Assembly (NCBI GenBank): GCA_016893485.2
Contig: JAFEKX020000001.1
Coordinates: forward strand, 620,001-684,000
Reading direction: 5' to 3'
Origin: Streptomyces sp. P3
Lineage (GTDB): Bacteria > Actinomycetota > Actinomycetes > Streptomycetales > Streptomycetaceae
DNA: 64,000 bases
The notes beneath the pieces are model-generated. The model ran no database searches. It was not told the DNA's origin and worked only from the letters and a program-made list of their open reading frames with translations. The first letter of the stretch is position 1, and the number at the start of each line of letters is the position of its first letter. The translations under genes and the position numbers were made by a program. This document shows positions 11,037 through 20,460 of the stretch, one piece after another.

Positions 11037-11741
11037 ATGCATAGTTCGTCCGTGCCCATTCCCGACGTTTCGGTCATCCTGCCCTGCGCCGGGTTCGCGA
11101 CGCGCTTCGGTGCGCCCTACTCGAAGGAGCTGCACTGTCTGGCTCCCGGCGTCACTGTGCTGGACCGCAGCCTGGAGACCGTTGTCGAGCTGGCCGAGAG
11201 CGGACTCAACGTGCGCCTGGTCGTCGTGTTCGGAGCACACAAGCTGGACACGGTGAGCTATCTCGCGCGGTACGCCGGGACCTTCCAAATGGTCTTCGTC
11301 TACCAGGACCATTCCCTTGAACCAGACCTTGACGGCGCGATCCGCTCTGCCCTGCCGATGACGCGGGGGCCGGTGGCCCTTGTCCTGCCCGACATCGTTG
11401 TCTCCGGCGCGGGCAGTGCCGGCAGTCTCCTCGCCGCACTGCGACAGACAGAGGTCACGGGTTGGAGCGTCGTGGCCGCCGAGGAGCGGGACCCCGACAT
11501 CCTCCGGCAGATGGGCGCGCTGGCCCTGGCCGAGGGGGACGGCATCGTGACGGTCCGGGCGGCCACCGACAAGCCGTCGGATCCGTCGGGGTACAACGCG
11601 TTCTGGGGCCTGGTGGCAGTCGCCGAGGACGAGGCACACCGGCTGCCCGACGTGGCGAGCAAAGGGGCGGACAGCCCACTGGCCGGCGCGGTCGCCCTCC
11701 GCGTGGAACGAATCGTCAACTACAACACCACCATGGCCTGA
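11037..11741 (+). CDS. Sugar-nucleotidyltransferase-like protein
   Basis: The product is 234 residues and intact. The N terminus VSVILPCAGFATRFGAPYSKEL matches, with changes, the glycine-rich nucleotide-binding loop and lysine of NTP-transferase (GlmU/RmlA/GalU-like) proteins. Further on, LVLPDIVV resembles the metal-binding LxxD strand of that fold. The usual GxGTR loop is altered to G-F-A-T-R, so substrate and activity are uncertain. The ATG at 11037 (MHSSSVPIPD) is the closest start to the conserved domain. Divergent to the glycosyltransferase, it could supply its sugar donor; this is inferred only from proximity. Confidence 0.65.
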   Translation: MHSSSVPIPDVSVILPCAGFATRFGAPYSKELHCLAPGVTVLDRSLETVVELAESGLNVRLVVVFGAHKLDTVSYLARYAGTFQMVFVYQDHSLEPDLDGAIRSALPMTRGPVALVLPDIVVSGAGSAGSLLAALRQTEVTGWSVVAAEERDPDILRQMGALALAEGDGIVTVRAATDKPSDPSGYNAFWGLVAVAEDEAHRLPDVASKGADSPLAGAVALRVERIVNYNTTMA

Positions 11742-12093
11742 CTCCCGGGACGGCGACGAACTCGTGCGGGGGCACTGTGGGACCCGGCCGCCCGAAGCAT
11801 CGCCGCGCCGTCCGCAGGGGCGGGGTTGCTGACCGCCGCACATGACCCGCGTTCGTCGGCTTCGGCACCATGCGCGCGCCGAAGGACGTGGCCCGCGTGG
11901 CCGTAGCGACGATCCGTGCGCAGGGCCACCGCGCCAGGTTTCCCAGAAGTCGGCAGGTCGTACCGCCACCCCGGCGCCTTCAGCGCCAACAGGCATGCGC
12001 GGGGTGATCGCACTCTCGGCCAGACCAGCCTGACCGACCCCACCACTGCGTTCGGCGATCACCAGGGTTCCTCGCGACGGTCACGGCGATCCG
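11742..12093. other. Intergenic region with no recognised feature
   Basis: This 352-base gap lies between the converging ends of the nucleotidyltransferase-like gene and the RidA gene. Open frames exist on both strands, but none shows a domain, a good ribosome-binding site or consistent codon use. No clear terminator hairpin was found. Confidence 0.4.
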
Positions 12094-12531
12094 TCACGCC
12101 CTGGAGGCGTCCCCACCCTCCACCCGGACAAGTCGCTCGTCCGGGATCACCGCGACCCCGAGGATCTCGATCATCGCCTCCGGCTGCCACAGGGCGGTCG
12201 TGCCGATGCCGGCCATCGCCGGGTAGACCGGGCCGGCGAGCTCGCGCCAGACCTTGCCGATCTCCTTGCCGTGGGCCTGGTAGTCGGGGATGTCGGTGAG
12301 GTAGATCGTCAGGCTCACGAGGTCCTCGGGGATGCCGCCGGCCGCCCGCAGCGTGGTGAGCACGTTGCCGAACGCCTGCCGGAACTGCTCGACGATGCCG
12401 CCGGGGACGATCCGCATGTCCGCGTCCAGGGCCGTCTGCCCGCCCAGGTAGAGCGTGTTGCCGCTCAGGGTGCCGTGCGAGTAGCCGCTCGGGGCGGGGA
12501 GCGAGGGCGGGTTCACCGGGATCGGAGTCAT
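12094..12531 (-). CDS. RidA-family enamine/imine deaminase
   Basis: This 145-residue protein belongs to the YjgF/YER057c/UK114 family, which hydrolyses reactive enamine or imine intermediates. Recognisable segments are SGYSHGTLSGNTLYLGGQTA at the N terminus, a central LTIYLTD and a C-terminal segment ending AMIEILGVAVIP. The conserved Arg of the active site is not clear in this reading, so it may belong to a non-archetypal Rid subgroup. A GAGGAG precedes the ATG at 12531. It is transcribed away from the aromatic-acid cluster, whose first gene starts 291 bases downstream, so both may share a control region. Confidence 0.85.
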   Translation of the reverse strand: MTPIPVNPPSLPAPSGYSHGTLSGNTLYLGGQTALDADMRIVPGGIVEQFRQAFGNVLTTLRAAGGIPEDLVSLTIYLTDIPDYQAHGKEIGKVWRELAGPVYPAMAGIGTTALWQPEAMIEILGVAVIPDERLVRVEGGDASRA

Positions 12532-12822
12532 GGCTGGGTGCTCCTCGGGGTGGGTCGGACGGGCCGGAGGGATCTGACGGATCAGCGGTCAGCGGATCCG
12601 GTGGACGCGATGGAGCGGATGGAGCGGATGGATCAAGTGAACCGGACTGGCTGACGCGGCCAGCGTAACTCATCTATTGACTGTTTTCGACGGTCGTGAA
12701 AATCTCGCTATAACGCAGTCCGGCCACTCACCGCAGCCCCGTCACCCGCGCAGCCAAGCCACCCGCCGCAGCCCGGCCGCCCCAAATGGCACAGTCCGCC
12801 CCCACCCCGAGGGAGACCACCC
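12532..12822. promoter_or_regulatory. Divergent promoter region, RidA gene / aromatic-acid operon
   Basis: These 291 bases separate the RidA gene from the FAH-family gene. An A+T-rich patch around 12668-12715 is the likeliest promoter site. No PaaX-type operator can be picked out by eye. Confidence 0.35.
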
Positions 12823-13646
12823 ATGAAGCTCGCCACCGTGGCCCACGGAGGCCGCACCACGGCCGCCGTCCTCGACGGTGACCGCTGGCGGGCGCTGCCG
12901 GCCGACGACCTCTCCGCGCTGCTGGCGACCACGGCGACCGGCCGCGTGCCGGACCTCGCAGGGGCCGAACTCCCGGGCGCCACCTGCGTGTTGCCGCTGC
13001 CCTCGCCGCGCAAGGTCGTCTGCTGCGGTCTCAACTACGCCGACCACATCACCGAGATGGGCCGCGAACTCCCGGCCCACCCGACCCTCTTCGCCAAGTT
13101 CGCCGACACCTGACCGGCCCCGAGGACGACCTGGTCCTCCCGCCCGGCCTCGACGTGGACTGGGAGGCGGAACTCGCGGTCGTGGTCGGCGCCGAGATCC
13201 GGGACGCGGACCGCCACACGGCCGAACGGGCCATCGCCGGCTACACGATCGCCAACGACATCAGTGTGCGCGACTGGCAGAAGCGCACCCTGCAGTGGTT
13301 CCAGGGCAAGGCCTGGGACCGCACCACCCCGCTCGGCCCGGTGGTCGTCACGCCCGACGAGCTAGACCCGGTCGCGGGCGTCGACGTGATCTGCCGGGTC
13401 GACGGCGTCGAGCGACAGCGCGGAAACACGCGCACGCTGGTCTTCGACGCCGCCGACCTGCTCGCCTATGTCTCCACCTTCACCGTCCTGCGCCCCGGCG
13501 ACCTCCTCCTCACCGGCACCCCCGGCGGCGTGGGCTCGGGCATGACCCCGCCGGTCTTCCTCGCCGACGGCGATCTCGTCGAGACGGAGATCCCCGGTAT
13601 CGGCACCCTGCGCAACCGCTTCCGTCTCACCGACTCCAGGAGCTGA
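12823..13646 (+). CDS. Fumarylacetoacetate hydrolase-family enzyme, one frameshift
   Basis: Members of this family cleave C-C bonds in acylpyruvates, or decarboxylate or hydrate ring-cleavage products; here a maleylpyruvate or fumarylpyruvate hydrolase role fits. The N-terminal part contains KVVCCGLNYADHITEMG. The remainder has the metal-site segment DWEAELAVVVG, the stretch GYTIANDISVRDWQ and the C-terminal LLTGTPGGVGSGM, all typical. The frame breaks at 13109-13110, where one extra C would read D-T-L-T-G-P-E through; the total is then about 275 residues. The ATG at 12823 follows a GAGGGAGA motif. It is the first gene of the head-to-tail aromatic-acid operon. Confidence 0.88.
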
Positions 13647-13648
13647 TC

Positions 13649-14133
13649 ATGGAACCCGATTTCTCCAAGTACGTCCTAGAGGGCGACAACTCGTCGTACG
13701 CGAGCGAGTCAGGCCTGGTCGTCCCGGTCGTGACGCGCGGTGGTCTGGAGGTCGGCGCCACGGGTCAGTCGGCGGGCGCGACCCGGATCTCGGGCGTCTC
13801 CGCGCAGCACACACCGGCGACCAAACTGTGGTTCGGGAAGGTGAGCAACGAGTCGGGTTACCGCTCGGTGCCGCACCACCACGGCGAGGCCGAGACCGGG
13901 GTTATGTCCTCTCGGGCCGGGCCCGGATCTATTTCGGTGAGCGTTTCGAGGACTACCTCGACCTGGCGGAGGGCGACTGGGTCTTCGTCCCGCCGTTCAT
14001 GCCGCACGTCGAGTGCAATCTCGACCGGAACAACCCGCTGACCTGGATGACGACCCGCACACCGGAGAACATCGTGGTCAACCTCGCCGAAGTGCCCGAC
14101 GCCGAGCTCCGCGACTGGCTGGACCGGCCGTGA
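13649..14133 (+). CDS. Small single-domain cupin, candidate ring-cleaving dioxygenase, one frameshift
   Basis: About 161 residues form one cupin domain. The metal-binding motif is visible as VPHHHGEAETGGYVLSG, followed by the second cupin motif DWVFVPPFMPHVECN. The frame breaks at 13898-13901 (GGGG); a fifth G restores it. AGGAG precedes the ATG at 13649, three bases after the FAH stop, and its TGA overlaps the next gene's GTG (GTGA). Its place between a hydroxylase pathway and an FAH hydrolase suggests it opens the hydroxylated ring, as gentisate 1,2-dioxygenase does. Known gentisate dioxygenases are roughly twice as long and bicupin, so this role is inference. Confidence 0.75.
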
Positions 14134-15062
14134 CCGACTCCCGCGCCACCGGCGCCGACCTCCGCTCCGTCCCGACCTCGGCGGCCTTCACCGCCGCGAT
14201 CGCCCTCGCCCCCGTCGAACCCGAGCACTTCGATCTCGCCTTCACCGCGACCACCCAGCCCTGCCCCTGGCCGAAGGCCTACGGCGGTGACATGGTCGCG
14301 CAGGCCACGGCCGCCGCGATGCGCTCGGTCGAGGGCAAGACGCTGCACTCGATGCACTCCTACTTCCTGCGGCCGGTCGACATCGGCGCCGAAGTCCGTT
14401 ACGAGGTCGAGCTGTTGCGCGACGGGCGCGGCTACGCCACCCGGCAGGTCCGCGGCTTCCAGAACGGCAAGCCCGTCTACACCTGCCTCGCCAACTTCGC
14501 GGCGGGCGAGGCAGGTGGCACCTTCGCCGCCGAGCCCCCGGCCGGCGTACCGGATCCCACCGAACTGCCCAGCTCCGCCTCGTACTTGCGCGACACCGCC
14601 GCGCCCCGGGGCACGATGACCGACGCCTCCGAGGAGTACTGGAGCGGCGGGCGCAGCTTCGACATGCGGCATGTGCCCGGGCCCGTCTACCTCACGGTCG
14701 AGGGCGAGCGGGTCCCCCAACAGGCCGTGTGGGTAAGGCCGTTCGACGCACTGCGCCCCGTCGAGGGCCTCACCGACGAGCAGCGCGACCTCGCCGCGCT
14801 CGCCTACGTCTGCGACTACACGATCCTCGAACCCGTCCTGCGGATGCTCGACCTGCCGTGGGCGCTCCCGGGACTCGTCACCGCGAGCCTCGACCATGCG
14901 ATGTGGTTCCACCGGCCCGCCCCGGTGGACGGCTGGCTCCTCTACGCCCAGGAGGCCGTAGCCGCCGACGCCGGGCGCGGTCTCGCCGTAGGGCGCTTCT
15001 TCACTCCTACCGGTACGCACCTGGCCACGGTCGTCCAGGAAGGCCTGATCCGCAGCTCTTGA
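14130..15062 (+). CDS. Acyl-CoA thioesterase II (TesB-like)
   Basis: This 310-residue double hot-dog protein should hydrolyse an acyl- or aryl-CoA. TesB-like segments are FDLAFTATTQPCPWPKAYGGDMVAQA, present here as two short blocks (FTATTQPCPWPKAYGG and MVAQA), then MHSYFLRPVD and the late SLDHAMWFHRP with DGWLLY. The gene is intact. The GTG at 14130 overlaps the cupin TGA, giving translational coupling. In context it probably releases CoA from the hydroxylated aromatic intermediate, in parallel with or instead of the small thioesterase further downstream. Confidence 0.88.
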   Translation: MTDSRATGADLRSVPTSAAFTAAIALAPVEPEHFDLAFTATTQPCPWPKAYGGDMVAQATAAAMRSVEGKTLHSMHSYFLRPVDIGAEVRYEVELLRDGRGYATRQVRGFQNGKPVYTCLANFAAGEAGGTFAAEPPAGVPDPTELPSSASYLRDTAAPRGTMTDASEEYWSGGRSFDMRHVPGPVYLTVEGERVPQQAVWVRPFDALRPVEGLTDEQRDLAALAYVCDYTILEPVLRMLDLPWALPGLVTASLDHAMWFHRPAPVDGWLLYAQEAVAADAGRGLAVGRFFTPTGTHLATVVQEGLIRSS

Positions 15063-15123
15063 CTCGCACTCAGCTCCTGATCCCTGCACGGCCCGCCCCG
15101 GCCTGCGGAAAGGGAACCTCCCG

Positions 15124-16786
15124 ATGGACCAGCTGGACCAGATGGGTCTCTCGCCCTCCGCCTATCCGGACACGTTCGCCCGCGACCACCTTCCGCCGCG
15201 GGCCCAGTGGCCGGTCCTGGAGTTCACCACCGACGAACTCCGCTACCCCGAACGCCTCAACGCCGGCGCGGAGTTGATCGACGTCCCCACCGCCACGTTC
15301 GGTCCCGACCGCCCGGCCCTGCGCACCCCGAGGGCGAGGTGTGGACCTACGGCGAACTCCTGCGCCGCGCCAACCAGATCGCCCAGGTCCTCACCGAGGA
15401 CCTTGGCCTGGTCCCCGGCAACCGGGTGCTGCTCCGCTCCCCCCAACAACCCCTGGGTCGTGGCGTGTTGGCTCGGCGTCCTGAAGGCCGGGGGCATCGT
15501 CGTCACCACCATGGCGGCGCTGCGGGCCCGTGAACTCACCCCGTCGTGGAGAAGACGCGCCCGGCCGTCGCCCTGGTCGACCACCGGTTCACGGCGGACG
15601 TGGAGGCCGTACGCGACGATGTCCTGCCGGACCTCAGGGTCGTGGCGTACGGCGGTGAGGAGGCCGACGACCTGACGCGTCAAGTGGAGTCGAAGTCAGG
15701 GAGTTCACCGCGGTCGACTCTGCCGCCGACGACGTGGCCCTCTTCGGACCGACCTCGGGCAGTACCGGCGTACCGAAGATCACCACGCACTTCCACCGCG
15801 ACATCCTGTCGATCGACAACACCTTCGGCCGGCACACGCTCCGCCTGCGGCCGGACGATCTGGTGTCGTGCACCGCGCCGCTCGCGTTCACGTTCGGCCT
15901 CGGCATCCTGGTCGTCTGCGCCCTGCGGGCCGGTGCGTGCGCGCTGCTCACGGAGGCCGTGGCGCCGGAGCCGCTGGCCGAGTTGGTCGCCGAGGCGGGG
16001 GTCACCGTGCTGGCGACCGCGCCGACGGCGTACCGGCAGATCCTCAAGGCCGGGAAGGCGGACCGGTTGCACAGCCTGCGCGGTGCGGTGAGCGCCGGGG
16101 AGCACATACCGGAGGATGTGTGGGAGCAGCTCCGGGCGGAGACCGGGATCAAGGTCATCGACGGCATCGGTGCCACGGAGATGATCCACATCTTCATCTC
16201 CGCCGCCGGTGACGACATCCGGCCCGGCTCGACGGGACGGCCGGTGCCCGGTTACCGGGCCACCATTCTCGATCTGGACGGCGAGGAGGTCGGCCCCGGT
16301 GTGGAGGGGCGGCTGGCCGTGATCGGCCCGGTCGGCTGCCGTTACCTGGACGACCGGCGCCAGGAGAACTACGTGGTGCGCGGCTGGAACGTCACCGGGG
16401 ACACCTTCGTGCGCGACGAGGACGGCTACTTCTACTACCGCACCCGCACGGACAACATGATCGTGTCCTCCGGCTACAACATCGGCGGCCCCGAGGTCGA
16501 GTCCGCGATCAACACCCACCCGGACGTCGTCGAGTCCGCGGTGGTCGCCAAGCCCGACCCCGAACGAGGCTCCGTCGTCTGCGCGTTCGTCGTCCTGGTC
16601 GAGGGAGTCGTCGGTGACGATGCCAAGGTCAAGGACATCCAGGACCACGTGAAGGCGCAGCTCGCGCCGTACAAGTACCCCCGCGCGGTGCGCTTTTGCG
16701 AGGCGCTGCCCCGCAACACCAGTGGAAAGCTTCAGCACTTCCTGCTGCGTCGGCTCGTCGAGAGCGAGAAGGAGAACCGGGCATGA
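15124..16786 (+). CDS. Aryl-CoA ligase (benzoate/salicylate/anthranilate type), frameshifted
   Basis: This acyl-adenylating enzyme of about 550 residues activates an aromatic acid to its CoA thioester. It shows the ATP loop GPTSGSTGVPK, the mid motif SSGYNIGGPEVE and the C-terminal catalytic lysine in RNTSGKLQHFLL. LAFTFGLGILV and DGIGATEMIHIF resemble benzoate-CoA and 2-aminobenzoate-CoA ligases. Frame errors sit in C runs at 15326-15329 (one C short), 15439-15444 (one C too many) and 15539-15542 (one short), with another near 15690. AGGGAACC precedes the ATG at 15124. Its stop overlaps the next gene's ATG. The exact aromatic acid cannot be read from the sequence. Confidence 0.9.
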
Positions 16787-19149
16787 GGATCGCGATCGTG
16801 GGCGGCGGGCCTGGTGGGCTGTATCTCGCCGCCCTGATGAAACAGCTCGACCCCACGCATGAGATCACCGTGTGGGAGCGCAACGCCCCCGACGACACCT
16901 TCGGCTTCGGCGTGGTCTTCTCCGACGAGACCCTGGGCGGGATCGAGAACGCGGACACCGTCGTCCACGGCGCGATGGAGAGCCGCTTCGCCCGCTGGAC
17001 GGACATCGACATCGAGTTCGACGGGCACCCCTTCACCGTCGGCGGCCAGGGCTTCGCGGCGATGGCCCGCAAGGATCTGCTGCACATCCTCCAGGAGCGG
17101 GCCGCCGAACTCGGGGTCGCCGTGCACTACCGCACCCTCGCCCCGGACGTGGACGAACTCCGCGCCTCCTACGACCTCGTGGTCGCCGCGGACGGCATCA
17201 ACTCGGCGGTGCGCACCAAGTACGCCGACGCGTTCGTGCCCTCCCTGGACCAGCGGACGAACAAGTACATGTGGCTGGGCACGGACCGGGTCTTCGAGGC
17301 GTTCCAATTCCTCGTCAAGCAGACCGAGTTCGGGACCATGCAGATCCACGGCTACCCCTACTCCGACTCGGGTTCGACATTCATCGTGGAGATGGCCGAG
17401 GACGTGTGGCGCAAGGCGGGCCTCGACGCGACGGAGGGCACGCAGTTCGCGCCCGGTGTCAGCGACGAGCGGTCGGTGGCCCGGATCCGCGAGATCTTCG
17501 CCGGGGAACTCGCCGGGCACAACCTCCTGACGAACAACTCGCGTTGGCTGAACTTCACGACGGTCCGCAACGAGCGCTGGCACCACCACAACGTGGTCCT
17601 GCTCGGCGACGCGGCCCACACCGCGCACTTCTCCATCGGCTCCGGCACCAAGCTGGCCATGGAGGACGCCCTCGCACTGGCCGCGTGTCTGCACGAACAC
17701 CCCGGCGTGGACGAGGCGTTGACGGCGTACGAGACCGAGCGCCGCCCGGTGGTGGAGTCCACGCAGCGCGCCGCCCAGGCCTCGCTGGAGTGGTTCGAGA
17801 ACATCGGCCGCTACGCCGGCCAGGACCCGGCGCAGTTCTGCTTCAACCTGCTCACACGCTCGCGCCGGATCACCTTCGACAACCTCAAGGACCGCGACCC
17901 GGGCTTCGCCGACCTGATCGAGCGCGGCTTCGCGGACGCCCAGGGCGCGGCCGAGGCCGTCCCGGCGATGTTCCAGCCGTTCACCATCGGCGGCCTGGAG
18001 CTGAAGAACCGGATCATCGTCTCGCCGATGGACATGTACTCCGCCGTCGACGGAGTCCCGGACGACTTCCACGTCGTCCACCTGGGTTCCAAGGCGCTGG
18101 GCGGTGCCGGCCTGGTCATGACCGAGATGGTGTGTGTCTCCCCGAGGCCCGCATCACCCCGGGCTGCACGGGCCTGTGGAACGACACGCAGCGCGACGCG
18201 TGGACCCAGGTCACCGGCTTCGTGCACGAGCGCAGCACCGCCAAGATCGGTCTCCAGCTGGGCCATTCGGGCCGCAAGGGCTCAACTCGCCTGATGTGGG
18301 AGGGCATTGACGAGCCCCTCACCGAGGGCAACTGGGAGGTCATGGGTCCGTCCCCGCTGCCGTATGGCACGGGCTGCCATCAGCCGCGGGAGATGACGCG
18401 GGCCGACATGGACGCGGTGGTCGCCGACTTCGTGGCCGCCGCCCGCCGGGGCGCCGACGCGGGCTTCGATCTGCTCGAAGTGCACGCGGCCCACGGCTAC
18501 TTGCTCTCGTCGTTCCTCTCCCCATCGCCAACCACCGGACCGACGAGTACGGCGGCGACCTCGCGAACCGGCTGCGTTTCCCGCTGGAGGTCTTCGACGC
18601 CGTACGGTCCGCGTTCCCCTCGGACCGGCCGGTGACGGTCCGGATCTCGGCCACCGACTGGGTCCCGGACGGGAACACCGAGCACGACGCGGTGGAGATC
18701 GCGCGGGCGTTCGTCGCGCACGGCGCGGCGGCCGTCGACGTGTCCTCCGGCCAAGTCACCCAGGACGAGAAGCCGGCGTACGGCCGCTCGTACCAGACCC
18801 CGTTCGCCGACCGCATCCGCCACGAGGTGGCCGCTCCGGCGGGCGCGGCCGTGATCGCCGTAGGAGCGATCTCGTCGTACGACGACGTCAACTCGATCCT
18901 GCTCGCCGGGCGGGCCGACCTGTGCGCGCTGGGTCGCACGCACCTCTACAACCCGCAGTGGACGCTCCAGGCGGCGGCCGAGCAGGAGTACCGGGGTGCG
19001 GGCGCCGACTGGCCGGTGCAGTTCGCGGCCGGGCGGCGCAAGCCGCCGACCTCGCGGACCGACGCGGTCCGGCCGCGGCTCGCACTGCTGCGGAGACCCC
19101 GAAGGATGCCGTGCATCTGCGGTGGACGCCGGGCAGGGCGGCGGAATGA
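16783..19149 (+). CDS. Bifunctional aryl-CoA 5-hydroxylase / old yellow enzyme-type oxidoreductase, frameshifted
   Basis: The protein of about 788 residues fuses two enzymes. Residues 1 to about 390 are an FAD monooxygenase (IVGGGPGGLYLA at the start, LLGDAAHTAHFSIGSG before the helix). The rest is an NADH:flavin oxidoreductase of the old yellow enzyme family (MFQPFTIGGLELKNRI, ARITPGCTGLW, LEVHAAHGYLLSSFLSP, DEYGGDLANRLRFP). This architecture is known from salicylyl-CoA 5-hydroxylase and 2-aminobenzoyl-CoA monooxygenase/reductase. Breaks occur near 18145, 18525 and 19080. The start ATG overlaps the ligase stop (ATGA) and its TGA overlaps the thioesterase ATG. It performs the central ring hydroxylation, with possible reduction, of the pathway. 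Confidence 0.92.
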
Positions 19150-19583
19150 GCGGGCCCTCCGCCGTTCACCGGACCCGAGTCGAGTGGATCGACACCGACG
19201 CGGCCGGGATCTACCACAACACCACCGTCGTCCGGTTCGCCGAGGCGGCGGAGGCCGAGCTGATGCGCGCGTACGACATCCCGGGCTACTTCCCGGTGGC
19301 GCAGAGGGCGCGCTACGAGGTGGAGTTCGAGGCGTCGGTCAGGTTCGGCGAGGAGGTCGAGACGCGGGTCGAGCTGAACCGGCTGGGCCGGTCGTCGATG
19401 ACCTTCGGCTTCGAGGTGTGGCGTACCACCACGGACGGCGAGCCGAACTGCCGTGCCGCCCGGGGCAGTTATGTCACCGTGCACGTCCCGGACAAGGAGA
19501 AGGGCGGCAGCGCGCCCTGGCCTGCCGCCTGGCGTGCGGCGCTGGGCGGCCGGGCGGGATCGGAGGCCGGACATGCGCACTGA
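19146..19583 (+). CDS. 4-hydroxybenzoyl-CoA thioesterase-like hot-dog protein
   Basis: The 145-residue product has the 4HBT-type start RVEWIDTDAAGIYHNTTVVRF, with the catalytic-type Asp followed by the AGIYHN loop, then RYEVEFEASVRFGEEV and a beta-rich tail. It probably hydrolyses the hydroxylated aryl-CoA (for example gentisyl-CoA) to the free acid. The gene is intact. Its ATG at 19146 overlaps the TGA of the hydroxylase gene. It is the last enzyme gene before the regulator. Confidence 0.88.
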   Translation: MSGPSAVHRTRVEWIDTDAAGIYHNTTVVRFAEAAEAELMRAYDIPGYFPVAQRARYEVEFEASVRFGEEVETRVELNRLGRSSMTFGFEVWRTTTDGEPNCRAARGSYVTVHVPDKEKGGSAPWPAAWRAALGGRAGSEAGHAH

Positions 19584-19595
19584 AATACTACGATC

Positions 19596-20450
19596 GTGAC
19601 GGCAAGCGATCTCGAAGACGACAGCCCGGGCCAGCCCGCTCCGCCGCGATCCCTGATCGTGACGGTGTACGGCCTCTACGCGCGCGAGGTCGGCGGCTGG
19701 ATCGGAGTGAGCACCCTGATCCGGCTGCTCGCCGAGCTGGACGTCGACGCCCAGGCGGTCCGCTCGTCGATCTCCCGGCTCAAGCGCCGCGAGATTTTGG
19801 TGTCCGAGCGCCGGGACGGCCGCGCCGGGTACGCGCTCTCGCCGTACGCCCGTTCCGTCCTGGAGACCGGTGACCGGCGTATCTTCGAACGCCATGCCGT
19901 CACCGACGACGGCTGGGTCATCGCCGTCTTCTCGGTGCCGGAGAGCGAGCGCCAGCACCGGCACCAACTCCGGTCCAGGCTGGCCTGGTTGGGCTTCGGC
20001 ACGGTCTCGTCCGGGGTCTGGATCGCTCCGGCGCACGCCCTCGACGACACCCGCGACCACCTGCTCCAGCACGGCCTGGCCTGGCAGTACGTCGACCTCT
20101 TCCGCGCCGACTATGTGGCCTTCGGCGACCCGGCCCAACAGGTGGGCCGCTGGTGGGACTTGGCCGCGCTCCAGAAGCTCTACGACGACTTCGTCACCGA
20201 ATTCACGCCGATGGCCGCGCGCTGGACCGGGACCGGCGCCAGGGTGTCGGACCAGGATGCGTTCGTCGACTACGTCCATGTCCTGACCGCCTGGCGCCGG
20301 TTGCCCTATCTCGACCCGGGCCTGCCCGCCGCCCTCCTCCCCGCCACCTGGTCCGGCACGATCGCGGCGGACCTCTTCTCCGCACTCCGCGCCGGGCTGG
20401 CGGACCCGGCGCACGAGTTCGCCCGGAGTCTGCTGGACGACCCCGCGTGA
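19596..20450 (+). CDS. PaaX-family transcriptional regulator
   Basis: This 284-residue intact protein has the PaaX layout. The N-terminal winged helix (SLIVTVYGLYAREVGGWIGV, AVRSSISRLKRREILVS) is followed by the central PaaX domain (WVIAVFSVPESERQHRHQLR, GFGTVSSGVWIAP) and a C-terminal domain (AWRRLPYLDPGLPAALLP). Family members repress aromatic CoA pathways and are released by an aryl-CoA. The GTG at 19596 is 12 bases after the thioesterase stop. The palindrome ACGATCGT (19590-19597) covers the start, which hints at autoregulation. It is the probable controller of the 12.8-19.6 kb operon. Confidence 0.9.
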   Translation: MTASDLEDDSPGQPAPPRSLIVTVYGLYAREVGGWIGVSTLIRLLAELDVDAQAVRSSISRLKRREILVSERRDGRAGYALSPYARSVLETGDRRIFERHAVTDDGWVIAVFSVPESERQHRHQLRSRLAWLGFGTVSSGVWIAPAHALDDTRDHLLQHGLAWQYVDLFRADYVAFGDPAQQVGRWWDLAALQKLYDDFVTEFTPMAARWTGTGARVSDQDAFVDYVHVLTAWRRLPYLDPGLPAALLPATWSGTIAADLFSALRAGLADPAHEFARSLLDDPA

Positions 20451-20460
20451 GCGGGCGGGG

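Noticed and set aside
13649..14133. Calling the cupin a gentisate 1,2-dioxygenase outright
   Set aside because: It has only one cupin domain and half the usual length. The role is kept as a hypothesis.
12823..16786. Programmed ribosomal frameshifting as the cause of the broken genes
   Set aside because: The breaks are both +1 and -1, differ in position and occur in dozens of unrelated housekeeping and accessory genes. No slippery site with downstream structure recurs.
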